DNA of 64,000 nucleotides from Paracoccaceae bacterium (GCA_958296035.1 OY282431.1:1057001-1121000); one strand, 5' to 3'; positions 1 to 10,459 are shown, numbered from the stretch's first letter. Program-made: numbers and translations. Notes: a model not told the origin generated them from the letters alone.

Positions 1-804
1 GAGCTTGATGCCATTGCACGCCAGGAAGATCGGATTTGCGCCGTCAATTACGGCTATTCCGGATACCCTATGATTCGGCAATTGAAGGCAATGGTTGCAG
101 CCGGTCAGATTGGTCGGGTCCGTGTCGTTGTTGCCGAGTTTGCCGGGGGTTTCATGGCCGATGAGGCTGACTCGGACAATCCGAGAGTTCGCTGGCGCTT
201 TGATCCCAATCAGGCAGGAGTATCGGCCGTATCGCTGGACCTTGGAATTCATGCCCTTCACCTGGCGTGCTTTGTTACCGGACAAAGCGTGGCCTCCGTG
301 AGTTCGGATTTTGCACATGGCATTGCCGGACGCGGGCTTGAGGACGATTCATTGACCGCATTTCGAATGAGCGGCGGTGCGATCGGCAGGTTGTGGGCAA
401 GCGGCCTTGCGATCGGGAGAACGCACGGCCTTGCAATTCAGGTTTTTGGTTCACAGGGCGGACTGCGCTGGCAGCAGGAACAACCAAATCAGCTACAGTG
501 GACACCGCTCAATGGTTCAACCAGTATACTTGAGCGTGGCGCAGAGGGTTTGTTTCCTGCAGCTCGCCGTGCCAGCCGCGTGACCATTGGGCATCCCGAA
601 GGCATGCCGCTGGCATTTGCCAACATTTACCGTGACCTGGGCGAGGTGATCATGAGCAGGAGAGACGGAAACGAGGTTGACCCTCTGGCTCTTGATTATC
701 CTGACTCGGAGGACGGTCTCCATTCGCTCCAGGTCGTGTTCGCGATGGTCAGGTCTGCCGGCAAGAGAGGAGCCTGGCAGCGTGTGGCAGGCATCCAAGA
801 CTGA
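1..804 (+). CDS. Gfo/Idh/MocA-family NAD(P)-dependent oxidoreductase, 5' end cut off by the window
   Basis: The reading frame is open from base 1, so the gene starts upstream and only the C-terminal two thirds (about 267 residues) is seen. The visible part begins at the end of the Rossmann domain (VNYGYSGYPMIRQLKAMVAA) and continues into the alpha/beta substrate domain. A D-x-G-x-H-x2-H stretch (DLGIHALHLACFVTG) matches the place where this family has its conserved Asp/His pair. These enzymes oxidise or reduce sugars, inositols and related polyols with NAD(P). The substrate cannot be told from the sequence. The first ATG in frame (base 70) is internal and not a start. The gene ends 150 bp before an IS630 insertion. 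Confidence 0.88.
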   Translation, partial: ELDAIARQEDRICAVNYGYSGYPMIRQLKAMVAAGQIGRVRVVVAEFAGGFMADEADSDNPRVRWRFDPNQAGVSAVSLDLGIHALHLACFVTGQSVASVSSDFAHGIAGRGLEDDSLTAFRMSGGAIGRLWASGLAIGRTHGLAIQVFGSQGGLRWQQEQPNQLQWTPLNGSTSILERGAEGLFPAARRASRVTIGHPEGMPLAFANIYRDLGEVIMSRRDGNEVDPLALDYPDSEDGLHSLQVVFAMVRSAGKRGAWQRVAGIQD

Positions 805-966
805 CAAGGGTGACCTGCTCCTTAACGTGACACCTGAGATTGAAGCGCTTCCCGGAAACTGCGTTCGGACGGTATGACAGTCTTTACCGGGATCGTGCTC
901 ATGCAGCCAGACAACTGACCGTAGCCTCATTCCTGCACTGGTGTCCCTCGGCCCGCTAGTGTCACG

Positions 967-2115
<1,149 letters not shown>

Positions 2116-2144
2116 ATCTGCCTCCATTTTTGTTGGATGCTCTG

Positions 2145-2414
2145 ATGAATCAATCAAACGACAATTGCCAGTCGCCAACTACAGGGTTCACTGTAAAGCA
2201 GGGCCAGTATCTGGCCTTCATCCATGCCTATACGAAGATGTTCGGGCGAGCGCCGGCCGAGGCTGATATGAAGAGACACTTCCAGGTCACCCCGCCGAGT
2301 GTCCACCAGATGGTTCTCAATCTCGACCGTGCCGGGCTTATCGAACGGATCCCTGGGAAAGCCCGGAGCATCAGGGTCCTCGTTGATCCTGATGATCTCC
2401 CGGTACTGAAATGA
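2145..2414 (+). CDS. LexA-type winged-helix DNA-binding protein, passenger of the IS630 element
   Basis: An 89-residue protein that matches only the N-terminal DNA-binding domain of LexA (family knowledge: SOS repressor). It shows FTVKQGQYLAFIHAYTKMFG, then a helix-turn-helix (AEADMKRHFQVTPPSVHQMV), a recognition helix and the wing (GLIERIPGKARSIRVLV). The autoprotease domain is absent, so it cannot be self-cleaved like LexA. It lies inside the inverted repeats and is divergent from the transposase. Its start (ATG 2145, or 2130) is just upstream of the transposase start, so binding there could repress transposition; that role is inference. The start codon choice is uncertain. Confidence 0.75.
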   Translation: MNQSNDNCQSPTTGFTVKQGQYLAFIHAYTKMFGRAPAEADMKRHFQVTPPSVHQMVLNLDRAGLIERIPGKARSIRVLVDPDDLPVLK

Positions 2415-2432
2415 TATGTTTCAAACCGTCAT

Positions 2433-2453
2433 AATCACTGTGACGTGACACTA
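2433..2453 (+). repeat. Right terminal inverted repeat of the IS630 element
   Basis: Exact reverse complement of 957-977, ending in TA. Confidence 0.95.
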
Positions 2454-3488
2454 GGGGAAAACTGTCGAGAAATCACGGGCAACTTGTTGCAATCAAGAGC
2501 CTTGAGGTGTTTTTCAGATTGGTCAAGGTGGACCAGGGCAATGTGTACTGCATTGTACCGGCAGCGTTGGATGGATGTGAATACACTCTTGGGCAACTGT
2601 ACGTTTGAACTCCAGTTCAGTTTGGCTGGTTCTGCCAAGCCTTTTGCGCCTACCTAGCGTTGTTGGACAGAACTATCTTCCATTCATCATGAGTGCGCCC
2701 GACTCCTGGCGCAATGCTTCCCTGGTACTGAAAGCTCGCCTGTTGTGGCACCAATGGGTGTTGTCTTACCGGCAGTATGGCAGCGGGAGGCAGTGCCTTG
2801 ATGCGATGGCTATCATTCACCCCCCCCCGTAGGGGACAGGGCGCAGAGAACGCTCGCAGTGAAGCGGCCTTTGGCTGCGGCCAATTGGCAATGTATGCTT
2901 GCCAGGCCCTCATAAGTGTCAAACCCTTGAATACTTGTGCAGGATATCGGCGTCCAGCGCATTGGGAGCGAGAACTCGTGGATTGGCTATTCTCCAATGG
3001 TGGCAGGCCATGACCAGGCAGGACGTTACCGTTATTTCGGTCGAAGTCGGATAGCAGGTGTTGCAACTTATGGAGGGGAAATCGCGGGAACGGAACCGGA
3101 TGTACACTTTACGACAAGTGTCCTTCGTAGGGCTCGTGAACCCGAGTCTTAGCACACCTGCGACGTGTCAAGGGAGGCGACTTCAGCACCCTGCTCAAAC
3201 ACCTGCGGATTGCCTCACGGTCATTTCCGATAACAGGCCTAGTCTCGTAAGCTGTAGCCTTACCCCTTCATTTTGTAATGCCTCACTTTAGTCACCTGGC
3301 TCCTTGCCTGGTTCATCATCGGACTGCCCAATGTTCCTGCGGCGGAATGTAGATGTTGCAAGAAATCTCTCTTCCTTTGCTGAGGAGGCGAAGCTCCTGT
3401 ACTTGGGAAGTTTGCTCTAGTGCTTTCTGAGTGCCATTGACCTGGAAAGTGCCATTCTGGAGGAGACAAAATCCCGTTACAATTTTTC
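2454..3488. other. Gene-free stretch of about 1 kb
   Basis: Only short overlapping ORFs on both strands are present, none with a recognisable domain or good ribosome-binding site. A run of nine C residues lies near 2820. I see no RNA gene. It is probably decayed sequence. Confidence 0.6.
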
Positions 3489-5036
3489 ATGAAACGAGCC
3501 TCAACTCCAATGAAGGCGAAGGCGGATTCTCCTGAAATCAGCTGGTATTGCGTCCGTCGGAACGGGGTACCACGTTGCAAGGGCTGGGTATCGGGGGTCA
3601 CCCTTAACGAGTTGCGCCGACATGTCGCCGCCCGGCCTGACGAGGTTGTCGAGGTCTGTCTTGCTAAAGAATTCCGGACCGTTAAAGCGGAGCAATTTAA
3701 TCAGGTTTTTGTCAATCGTGTTCGCGGTGTCGTCGGCATGGAAGTTTCGCTCAACGGCATGGTTGGACGGTTTTCGCCAACACAAATGATTGCTGCCAAT
3801 CTGAGATATAAGCGTGCCATGGAACGATTCCTCGCGGCTCAGGGGGTCATGGGCGGTGTCTTGCCTGCCAAGGGCACAGTGAGAGCTTTTTCAACCGATC
3901 AGTTTCTGCTTTCTGAAGGAAACAGTGACAGGGTAATCAAGTTGTTTCGTGGTTCGACCATAGTCGACGAATTGCCGCCAGCTGAGCAAGGCCATGCTGC
4001 CGGATTGGTGGATGGGATTGGAAGGTGGCTGGTTGGAAACCAATCCAGCGACGGGCGTATCCCGTACAAGTATTGGCCAAGCAGGGGCACTGAATCGCCC
4101 GCAGACAACGCAATCCGAAACTTTCTGGCATCCTGGTCGCTCGCAAGGTTGGCGAGGCTTAGGAGAAGCGCCGACCTCGGTGAGGCGGCCAGGCGCAATC
4201 TACGCTTCAACCTGTCGCGGTATTTTGGACATATAGGCAATGGACGAGGTGTAATCGTGGAAGACAGAGGCGCCAAACTCGGCGCTTCCGCGGTTGCCGG
4301 GTTGGCCATACTCGAATCTTCAGATGGACATGAGTTTCGCGACGAACTGTCCCTGCTGGCAAAGGGTATCAATTCGCTAGTGGACGCGGAACACGGATTC
4401 CGCACGTTTTTCTTTCCGAGGACACGCGACGGCGAAAACTGGAACTTCTATTCCGGCGAAGCCCTGCTGTTTTGGGCCGAAGCCATGCGTCTGGGGATTC
4501 CAGAGGCACCTACACTTGGGCAATGCGTGAAGACATTCGAGATTTGCCGTGCACGGCACTACAGGAAACGAAATCCAGCCTTTGTGCCTTGGCATACGCA
4601 GGCCTGCGCGTCGCTTTTTGCGCAAACCGGTCGACGGGAATTCGCAGATTTTGCCTTTGAAATCAATGATTGGCTCCTTCCGATGCAGCAATGGGACGGA
4701 TTGCCAGCGGACTTGCGTGGCCGGTTCTACGATCCGGCGCGTCCCGAGTTTGGCCCTCCACATGCCGCTTCAACCGGGGCATATGTGGAAGGAATTTCCG
4801 AAGCGGCGGCACTTGCGCGCGCTGTGGGAGATCATTTTCGGGCCTCAACTTACGAACTTGCGATCAACAGGGGATTACGTTCGCTGCGACAATTGCAATT
4901 CCGCGACGCGCGCGATGCGTATTATGTCTCGAAACGAAGGCGCGTGATGGGCGCGCTCCGTACCGAGGTCTATGATAACGCGATTCGAATAGATTCTGCT
5001 GCTCACGCGCTTCTGGCGTCAATAAAATCTCTTTAA
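3489..5036 (+). CDS. Large alpha-rich (possible alpha/alpha-toroid) protein of unknown function
   Basis: A 515-residue protein that I cannot name. The first ~145 residues form a small mixed domain with VEVCLAKEFRTVKAEQF and GMVGRFSPTQMIAANLRYKR. From about residue 160 on it is helical, with repeated tracts such as GIGRWLVGNQSSDGRIPYKY, NAIRNFLASWSLARLAR, FYSGEALLFWAEAMR, PWHTQACASLFAQTGRREF and STGAYVEGISEAAALARAV. This rhythm resembles six-hairpin alpha/alpha barrels of glycosidase- or cyclase-like proteins. There is no signal peptide or obvious membrane segment. The frame is intact and long, so it is a real gene, but no neighbour suggests a pathway. The ATG at 3489 lacks a clear ribosome-binding site; the next one is M8. 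Confidence 0.8.
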   Translation: MKRASTPMKAKADSPEISWYCVRRNGVPRCKGWVSGVTLNELRRHVAARPDEVVEVCLAKEFRTVKAEQFNQVFVNRVRGVVGMEVSLNGMVGRFSPTQMIAANLRYKRAMERFLAAQGVMGGVLPAKGTVRAFSTDQFLLSEGNSDRVIKLFRGSTIVDELPPAEQGHAAGLVDGIGRWLVGNQSSDGRIPYKYWPSRGTESPADNAIRNFLASWSLARLARLRRSADLGEAARRNLRFNLSRYFGHIGNGRGVIVEDRGAKLGASAVAGLAILESSDGHEFRDELSLLAKGINSLVDAEHGFRTFFFPRTRDGENWNFYSGEALLFWAEAMRLGIPEAPTLGQCVKTFEICRARHYRKRNPAFVPWHTQACASLFAQTGRREFADFAFEINDWLLPMQQWDGLPADLRGRFYDPARPEFGPPHAASTGAYVEGISEAAALARAVGDHFRASTYELAINRGLRSLRQLQFRDARDAYYVSKRRRVMGALRTEVYDNAIRIDSAAHALLASIKSL

Positions 5037-5289
5037 CCGGCGACCCTGGAACCACTTGCCTTGAACTGGCGTCATTAACTGCGGTGACGAGCATATTGTA
5101 GCAGTCCTGTTCGGCATTGCGATCGCAGCCATGCCCGACCTATACCACAGGTCAACATCGGTGCATGTCGCGGCCAGGCAGATCTTGAAGCCTCGGCAAA
5201 ATACCATTTCTGTCGGGTTCGGTACGAACCGCATGCGCGCGAACTTCCTGCATTAATCAGAACATCGGGTGTGTGTCGCCTGATTGGCA

Positions 5290-5760
5290 AGACTTTTCAG
5301 AATTCAGGTCCTAGCAAGGAACCACTCCACTGGCATGAAGGGATGCAAGCACTTTCACATATCAAGGGAGCGATCCCATGCCGCTGTGCAAAGCACTCAC
5401 TCCTTGCTGGAATCCTTGCAAGACCTGATCTGTCCAACGCTCGTCGACATCCCTGGTCCGCTGATTCAAAGTCATCGCGGTCTAGCTGCGGTGATTGAAC
5501 CTGCTCCGCCAGAGAAATGTATCTGCGTCAGCTTCCTGTTCAGCCTTGGCCTCCTTTGCCAGGGTGGTGCACAACCATGCGACGACACGGTCTCTTATTG
5601 ATAGTCTCGGGAGTGATCCCGCATAGTGCCGGCAGTGTTGGTTGGAAGGCTAACAGGCGCCTTCATGAGGCCTAGATAGCATGGCGTGTGCGGATGCTGG
5701 TCAATTTGGCCCCCCTGCTAGCGAATGGCAACGTCGTGCCGTCCTAGAGGGCGTATTTCT
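5290..5760 (+). pseudogene. Remnant of an IS5-like transposase, second copy of the element at 16.2 kb
   Basis: Base-level similarity to 16270-16720 is visible. Both contain a GCGATCCCA(T/C)GCC block, a CTGCTGGAA/TTGCTGGAA block, CC(A/T)GG(C/T)CCGCTGA, and CT(T/C)GCCCCGCCTGAG against CCTGCTCCGCCAGAG. Further on both have GTGATCCCG and GGCGCCTT. The reading frame is interrupted many times and internal parts are deleted. It is clearly dead and more decayed than the other copy. Confidence 0.55.
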
Positions 5761-6179
5761 CGTATTGCGACAAGGACTTGCCCACTTTCGCCCCAATCGA
5801 CTGATCCGGGCATTTCCAAACTCCTGTCTGACGCTCCTCCCACGCCTTTCGTGACAGTATTGTCAACCTCACAAAATTACTGTCAAATTGCGGCCATTTC
5901 CATACAAAATCGGGGATTCCCTTCGCTGCCAGAATATGCAGCAGAACCTGGCGTAGTTTCCAACAACCAGAAGCAGGATCCCCGATGACCGCAACTGAGC
6001 AAATTCCGGGCCCGATTGGCAATATCGCCAGCCGACGGGCTCACAGCTTCCAAGCTGAGGAATTATTTACCCTTAACACCTTCCTGCGACCGCATGCCAC
6101 TGCATCCAAGGCACCGCCAGAGCAGTCGGAGGACAGCAGCGTGCTGACACCCCTGATAGGTGCCGGCTTGCCGGCTACC

Positions 6180-6910
6180 GGTCTATGCCGCCCTTGAAGA
6201 GCTCGTTACCTTAATTGATCCCCGCCTTGATCCACACAAGCCTACGCCAGAATTGGCGGCTCTTGAGGGCGACATTTGCGAGTGCGCCCGAAGGGCTCGG
6301 CTTCTGCCTGTTAAGGGTCTGCGTTGACAGAGGCCAGCGATGAGGATGCCAGGCGCAACGTCACCAGGGATCTGCACTAGTACCTCCCGGCGGTGCAGCG
6401 CGCCGAGGACGGCGCCGGCGGCTCAGATAGCCCTGTCATTGTTGACCGAGATATCGCCGCGCCAGCTAGCGGGTCAGTTGCGGCGTATAGGGGACAGACG
6501 TTGTCGCCGGAGCCATGCAGCTCAAGTGGCAGAAGGAGTGGATGCTGGACGGCAGCAAGGTGACAGATTGTGCTATGCTATCAGAGCACCCGTGCCGAGG
6601 ACACGGAGGATCGCCGTGAGTTGGAGACGGTGCTTTGACAATGTGCGGACCAACCGGGGGCGGTTGCATTACCGGGAATTGGGCGACGAGAAGCTGTCAG
6701 GTAGGGGTCGGGCGTAGTCGAGGCGGCGACCACGACGCTGGAAACGGAGTGCCTGAAGTGGCCAGGAATGCGGTGGAGCATAAGGTTGAGGTCAGGCGAT
6801 ATTGACCTACCGGGGGTTGGAGCAGCCGAGTCGATTTGACGCTGCGTGGGAGCATCTGATGGCCCACAGAAAGGATCAGTTTGAGGCCAACATTCGTCCC
6901 TGCGAGAAGT
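6180..6910 (+). pseudogene. Decayed transposase remnant, possibly ISKra4-like
   Basis: Coding-like fragments appear in shifting frames. Near 6186 the frame reads ALEELVTLIDPRLDPHKPTP. Near 6630-6660 it reads CFDNVRTNRGRLHYRELGDE, then around 6720 VEAATTTLETECLKWPGMRW, and around 6830-6900 SRFDAAWEHLMAHRKDQFEA before a stop. The order YFDN...RG..., VEA...KRSGMRW... and a terminal SxRFDxAWxxL resembles the C-terminus of ISKra4-type transposases. That assignment is from memory of the family and is tentative. Several frameshifts and stops make it non-functional. Confidence 0.4.
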
Positions 6911-7020
6911 AGAAAACAGGGGTCAATATATAATTAGGATGTCGCTATGTGAGATTCACGCCCATCCTAGAGCCTGATTGGAGACATGATTCAACAGCAT
7001 CCGTCTCTGGTTGCAACAGA

Positions 7021-7608
7021 TCAGTCGGGCTGGTTGTCGAACGGCAAGGCGTAAAATCCTCTTCCGCGGGGTGGAAGGACATCAAATATGAGGTGAACGC
7101 GCGGCTTGTCAGATTGATTCTCTGCCCAGTGCCTTGCCTTGTTGTTGAAGACCCAGAGTTCACGTTCCTGCATTACGACTGTTTCTCCTTCGGTTGTCAG
7201 GGGACTTCCATCCGGGCTCTTTAGTACCAAATGGAACCGGTCCCTGACTCGATAGTATTCGCCCATGTCGATATGGGGGAACACTTTGCATTCTGGCTGG
7301 AGTGATACCAAGGTCGCGCGTCCAAGTTGTCCTTCAATTGCGTCGGCTACCCTCTGGCAATACTGCAAAGTCCGGGGAAACACGCGTGCGGCTGGCGCGA
7401 TCCTGCTCTCGTGAATGTCATTTGCGTTGCTCTTGCCTGGCGGCAGCGGCTTCTTCGCCGAGCGCAAGAAGATATTGAGCGTATTCCGCTGGCACCGAAC
7501 ATTTCGCTGGCGGCTTGTGTCCGCCAACCAAATATCAGGTGATGCGTCCAGTTCCGCAAGAATTGGCGAAATATTCTCGTTTTCGGCAATTCTGATGAAA
7601 TATGACAC
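7021..7608 (-). CDS. Aspartyl/asparaginyl beta-hydroxylase-family Fe(II)/2-oxoglutarate oxygenase
   Basis: A 195-residue protein with the compact double-stranded beta-helix of the Asp/Asn hydroxylase family. Iron ligands are visible as H-x-D in FPHIDMGEYYRVRDRFHLVL (residues 112-114) and the distal His in NKARHWAENQSDKPRVHLIF (residue 160). The Arg of PRVHLIF (170) is positioned to bind the 2-oxoglutarate carboxylate. Family members hydroxylate protein or small-molecule Asp/Asn/Pro or related side chains; the substrate here is unknown. It stands alone, directly downstream of the lipoprotein gene on the same strand but 50 bp apart. Confidence 0.85.
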   Translation of the reverse strand: MSYFIRIAENENISPILAELDASPDIWLADTSRQRNVRCQRNTLNIFLRSAKKPLPPGKSNANDIHESRIAPAARVFPRTLQYCQRVADAIEGQLGRATLVSLQPECKVFPHIDMGEYYRVRDRFHLVLKSPDGSPLTTEGETVVMQERELWVFNNKARHWAENQSDKPRVHLIFDVLPPRGRGFYALPFDNQPD

Positions 7609-7658
7609 GAATCAAGAAGCCCGGTAACCCGAGCGCGTGTTTCGCAACTCAGTCACGG

Positions 7659-7871
7659 TCATCCGCGAAAATACTCTCGGCAAATCCGTGCCTGATTTCG
7701 CATGACCCCGTAATCACTGATCATCCCCACAACCGCCGAGTCGTCAGGCATTATTTCGATTTCATCTGCTGCCTGGTTTCTTATCTCGGAACTATAGTCA
7801 ACAACTTCCGGGCACACCTCAGAACTGCCCGTCGCGCAAGCTGTCAGCAAGGTCATCGGCACTGCTAGCAT
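7659..7871 (-). CDS. Small lipoprotein, o-spanin-like, overlapping the Gly-Asp-repeat gene
   Basis: About 70 residues: [15 protein letters not shown] gives a short hydrophobic signal with a lipobox (LTAC), so the Cys at residue 12 would be lipidated. The mature part has [20 protein letters not shown] and an [15 protein letters not shown] tail. The pattern C-P-x-V-x-x-Y-S ... DY-x-x-(M/L)R-x-Q-x-x-x-C is reminiscent of small phage-type lipoproteins of the Rz1 kind (inference from memory, not a search). The frame is open further upstream through the repeat tract, but that part reads as a T-E-M-A-T low-complexity artefact. The start at 7871 overlaps the last 53 bases of the upstream gene, in a different frame. 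The ribosome-binding site is weak. Confidence 0.6.
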   Translation of the reverse strand: MLAVPMTLLTACATGSSEVCPEVVDYSSEIRNQAADEIEIMPDDSAVVGMISDYGVMRNQARICREYFRG

Positions 7872-8490
7872 TATTCCGCATCGCTTCAAGCATCTTGAGG
7901 CGTAGCTCCTCGAGTCTTGAATCGCCGTCGCCATCTCCGTCGCCGTCACCATCTCCGTCACCATCTCCGTCACCGTCGCCATCTCCGTCGCCGTCACCAT
8001 CTCCGTCGCCGTCACCATCTCCGTCGCCGTCACCATCTCCGTCGCCGTCACCATCTCCGTCGCCGTCGCCGTCGCCGTCACCATCTCCGTCACCGTCACC
8101 ATCTCCGTCACCGTCGCCATCGCCGTCGCCGTCGCCGTCACCATCTCCGTCACCGTCACCGTCGCCGTCGCCATCTCCGTCACCGTCGCCATCTCCGTCG
8201 CCGTCACCATCTCCGTCGCCATCTCCGTCGCCGTCGCCATCGCCATCTCCGTCGCCGTCGCCATCGCCATCTCCGTCGCCATCGCCATCTCCGTCGCCGT
8301 CACCGTCACCGCTGTCTGCCCGAGCTTCTTGGAAATGCGGCACTGCTTGCCAGCCCAGTAGTTGGATTCCACTTAACACCGGTAGCATCAAGGCCAAAAG
8401 CGCGCCACTCAGTACAAAGGACAGGCGGCGTAAGGGTCGTCGACTCCATGTGATCTCTTTGTTTCTCGCCTCTTCTGTCTCTTGACGCAT
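7819..8490 (-). CDS. Membrane-anchored or exported protein with about 65 Gly-Asp repeats
   Basis: A 223-residue protein in four parts. Residues 1-22 are basic and cytoplasmic-like (RRPLRR). Residues 23-45 are hydrophobic ([20 protein letters not shown]). A possible signal-peptidase site follows (EARA|DS). Residues ~61-190 are almost pure Gly-Asp dipeptides, and a 33-residue helical tail ends it ([20 protein letters not shown]). Gly-Asp tracts are acidic and commonly bind Ca2+. A GAAAGG-type ribosome-binding site precedes the ATG. I prefer this frame over the others in the tract because it alone has a sensible N- and C-terminus. The 3' end overlaps the downstream lipoprotein start. Confidence 0.65.
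   Translation of the reverse strand: MRQETEEARNKEITWSRRPLRRLSFVLSGALLALMLPVLSGIQLLGWQAVPHFQEARADSGDGDGDGDGDGDGDGDGDGDGDGDGDGDGDGDGDGDGDGDGDGDGDGDGDGDGDGDGDGDGDGDGDGDGDGDGDGDGDGDGDGDGDGDGDGDGDGDGDGDGDGDGDGDGDGDGDGDGDGDGDGDGDGDGDSRLEELRLKMLEAMRNNASSADDLADSLRDGQF
7921..8310 (-). repeat. Imperfect hexanucleotide tandem repeat coding for (Gly-Asp)n
   Basis: About 390 bases built from 6-bp units of the type GGNGAY GGNGAY on the minus strand (plus strand CCGTCA, CCATCT, CCGTCG, CCATCG). All changes are at third positions of the Gly/Asp codons, so the dipeptide is kept while the DNA varies. The tract is open in several frames on both strands, giving spurious Ser-Pro, Arg/His and Thr-Glu-Met-Ala ORFs. 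Confidence 0.95.
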
Positions 8491-9274
8491 TCTTCCGTAC
8501 CTTTCAAATTAACGAAAAAGCTGACTTGGTAGGTCCTGTTCGAGGTTGTGCCCAAAGTTCGCAGTTGCAATTCGTGCATAAAATGCGATCAACTCCAGCA
8601 ATGCCGGCCAATCTACCACATTGACGAAAACTGTCAAAAGCGACATAGTAGACGATTGATCACGACTATCCTTTAGTGCCACCGATATAGCCAAGTCAAT
8701 TCTGCAACAAAGGGTGGTCTAAATGGTAGACAGGAACTAGCCCTTGTCATATGGTCGGCAAGTTATTGGCGGGCAAGAGAATACGCTGGCGATCGCGGCA
8801 TTTCGAGGTGAGTGTGTCGCGGTTGAGCCAATGATTCCCGCGACGGAATTCGGGGAATGATGCAAATTTGGAAAGGATCTGGAGCGATCTAATTGCCAGC
8901 ACGGCATGGAGGCAGTCAGTTATAGTTTCCGGCTAGGCACGGTCGCCAGAGGAGGAGGCCTGGCAGGAAGCTGAATCGGTTGCAGCACTGCCAGAGCACG
9001 CGGAATATTGTAGGCCAGGTCTTTTGGAACACGTTGTGTTGGGTGGTTTGTCACTCGTGCCAGACGACGGATCAAATACGCCGCAGGGCTCCTTGGGATT
9101 GCAAACGGTAACGCCCTCACAGATAGCTTCTGTGCCTTGTAATGGGTCGGTTGGCGAGCAATTCCTGGTCAGCTGTTCCCTGTAACGGAAAGACTCCGAC
9201 ACACTATTGGTACCGTTCACATGGAATTTACACTTTTGGGAATTTGGTTATTCTCAGTGAGGAAGGAAACCAGA
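8491..9274. other. Gene-free stretch of about 780 bp
   Basis: No convincing gene is seen. A 95-codon Cys-rich minus-strand ORF (8933-9220, GTG start) has no signal peptide or known domain and is not called. The last 40 bases hold the ribosome-binding site of the aldolase gene. A promoter for the divergent Gly-Asp gene should lie just right of 8490 but I cannot identify it. Confidence 0.5.
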
Positions 9275-10168
9275 ATGCAAGTATCACAACTCAAACTTGA
9301 GCGCATTCGTAGCAGCCAGGGGTTTGTTGCCGCCCTGGATCATAGCGGAGGTTCCACACCCGCTATGCTGGAGAGGTATGGCATCAGCAAAGGAGGTTTT
9401 GCTGATGAGACCGAAATGTACGATCTGATTCATGAATTCCGCACCCGCATCATGCGTTCGAGTTGCTTTACCGCCGATCGAATTATTGGAGTCATTCTGT
9501 TCTACAAGACTATGGAGAGCGATGTGGCCGGACTGCCGACGCCACAATTCCTATGGGATAAGCGCGGCATCTTGTCGATTCTGAAGGTCGATGTGGGACT
9601 GGAGGAAAGGCGTGGAGGCATCAGCCTACTGAAGCGGATACCGAATCTTCGGCCTTTCCTCGAAAGAGCCCTTGAGAAGGGCGTTTGTGCCACCAAGATG
9701 CGCTCCGTGATCAACCGGGCCACGCCTGGTGGCATTAACGAAGTGGTAGCACAACAATTCGAAATTGCCGAAAGGATAATGAAGTTCGGACTAGTGCCCA
9801 TCGTCGAACCCGAGGTTTCCATTGACAGTCCCGAAAAGCAGGCATGCGAAGAATTACTCCATCGTGAACTTATGGATCATCTCTCATCATTGGACGAAGA
9901 TCAATGTGTCGCTCTCAAGCTGACTCCACCCGAGAGGCCAAATCTGTACGCCGACGAAATCAGCCACCGGCAGGTGGTGAGAGTCACGGCATTGTCAGGT
10001 GGCTATGACCGGGACGAGGCTTGTCGAAGGTTAAGTGAAAATGTCGGAATGATTGCCAGTTTTTCTAGAGCATTGACAGAAGGGCTGCACAAGGATCAGA
10101 CCAACTCGCAGTTTAATGCAACACTTGGTAAATCCATTGAACAAATCTTTGCCGCTTCGGCAACTTGA
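9275..10168 (+). CDS. Class I fructose-bisphosphate aldolase
   Basis: A 297-residue Schiff-base aldolase of the short bacterial class I type. It interconverts fructose 1,6-bisphosphate with glyceraldehyde 3-phosphate and dihydroxyacetone phosphate in the cytoplasm. Visible motifs are GFVAALDHSGGSTPAMLERY, FRTRIMRSSCF, GILSILKVDVGLEE, ATKMRS, VPIVEPEVSI, CVALKLTPPERPNLY (Lys of the Schiff base) and LSGGYDRDEACR. These align along their whole length with the Staphylococcus-type enzyme. I start at ATG 9275, preceded by GAGGAAGGA; the frame is open back to 9221. With GlpX elsewhere in the window it could serve gluconeogenesis. It is monocistronic. Confidence 0.93.
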   Translation: MQVSQLKLERIRSSQGFVAALDHSGGSTPAMLERYGISKGGFADETEMYDLIHEFRTRIMRSSCFTADRIIGVILFYKTMESDVAGLPTPQFLWDKRGILSILKVDVGLEERRGGISLLKRIPNLRPFLERALEKGVCATKMRSVINRATPGGINEVVAQQFEIAERIMKFGLVPIVEPEVSIDSPEKQACEELLHRELMDHLSSLDEDQCVALKLTPPERPNLYADEISHRQVVRVTALSGGYDRDEACRRLSENVGMIASFSRALTEGLHKDQTNSQFNATLGKSIEQIFAASAT

Positions 10169-10459
10169 TCGTCAACTTTGCAAGCACAGTGACCGTGTAC
10201 TGCAACCGAAAACAAAATGAACTGGCATGGCTCGCTAGGCAGGTTTTGGCAAAGATTGCCTTGGCGGGCCGAGGTCGTAGCAGATGGTCAGGAAGTACAA
10301 CACCAGGAATCGTGAACACGAACTGCCTAGACTGTGTGGCGAGGCTTGTGCCTCGTCATGCTGGAAAAGCGCCCGCCATGCAATGGTCTGCGGACGCCCT
10401 GTCAGTTCAACCTTCGAACCGTTCCGGTAGGAACCCTAAACGCGCAAGGAGAAAAAGCG

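Noticed and set aside
2820-2829. Run of nine C residues
   Set aside because: No coding or regulatory context; probably a homopolymer in decayed DNA.
7921-8310. CRISPR-like array
   Set aside because: The tract is a continuous 6-bp repeat without spacers; no cas gene is nearby.
7872-8372. Thr-Glu-Met-Ala repeat extension in frame with the lipoprotein
   Set aside because: A second frame of the same tandem repeat. The lipobox signal starts at 7871, so the extension would bury it.
7895-8485. Long plus-strand ORFs of Ser-Pro and Arg/His repeats
   Set aside because: They are mirror readings of the Gly-Asp tract on the minus strand; no ribosome-binding site or non-repeat domain.
8933-9220. 95-codon Cys-rich minus-strand ORF
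   Set aside because: GTG start, no ribosome-binding site, no signal peptide and no recognisable domain; it lies in a gene-poor gap.
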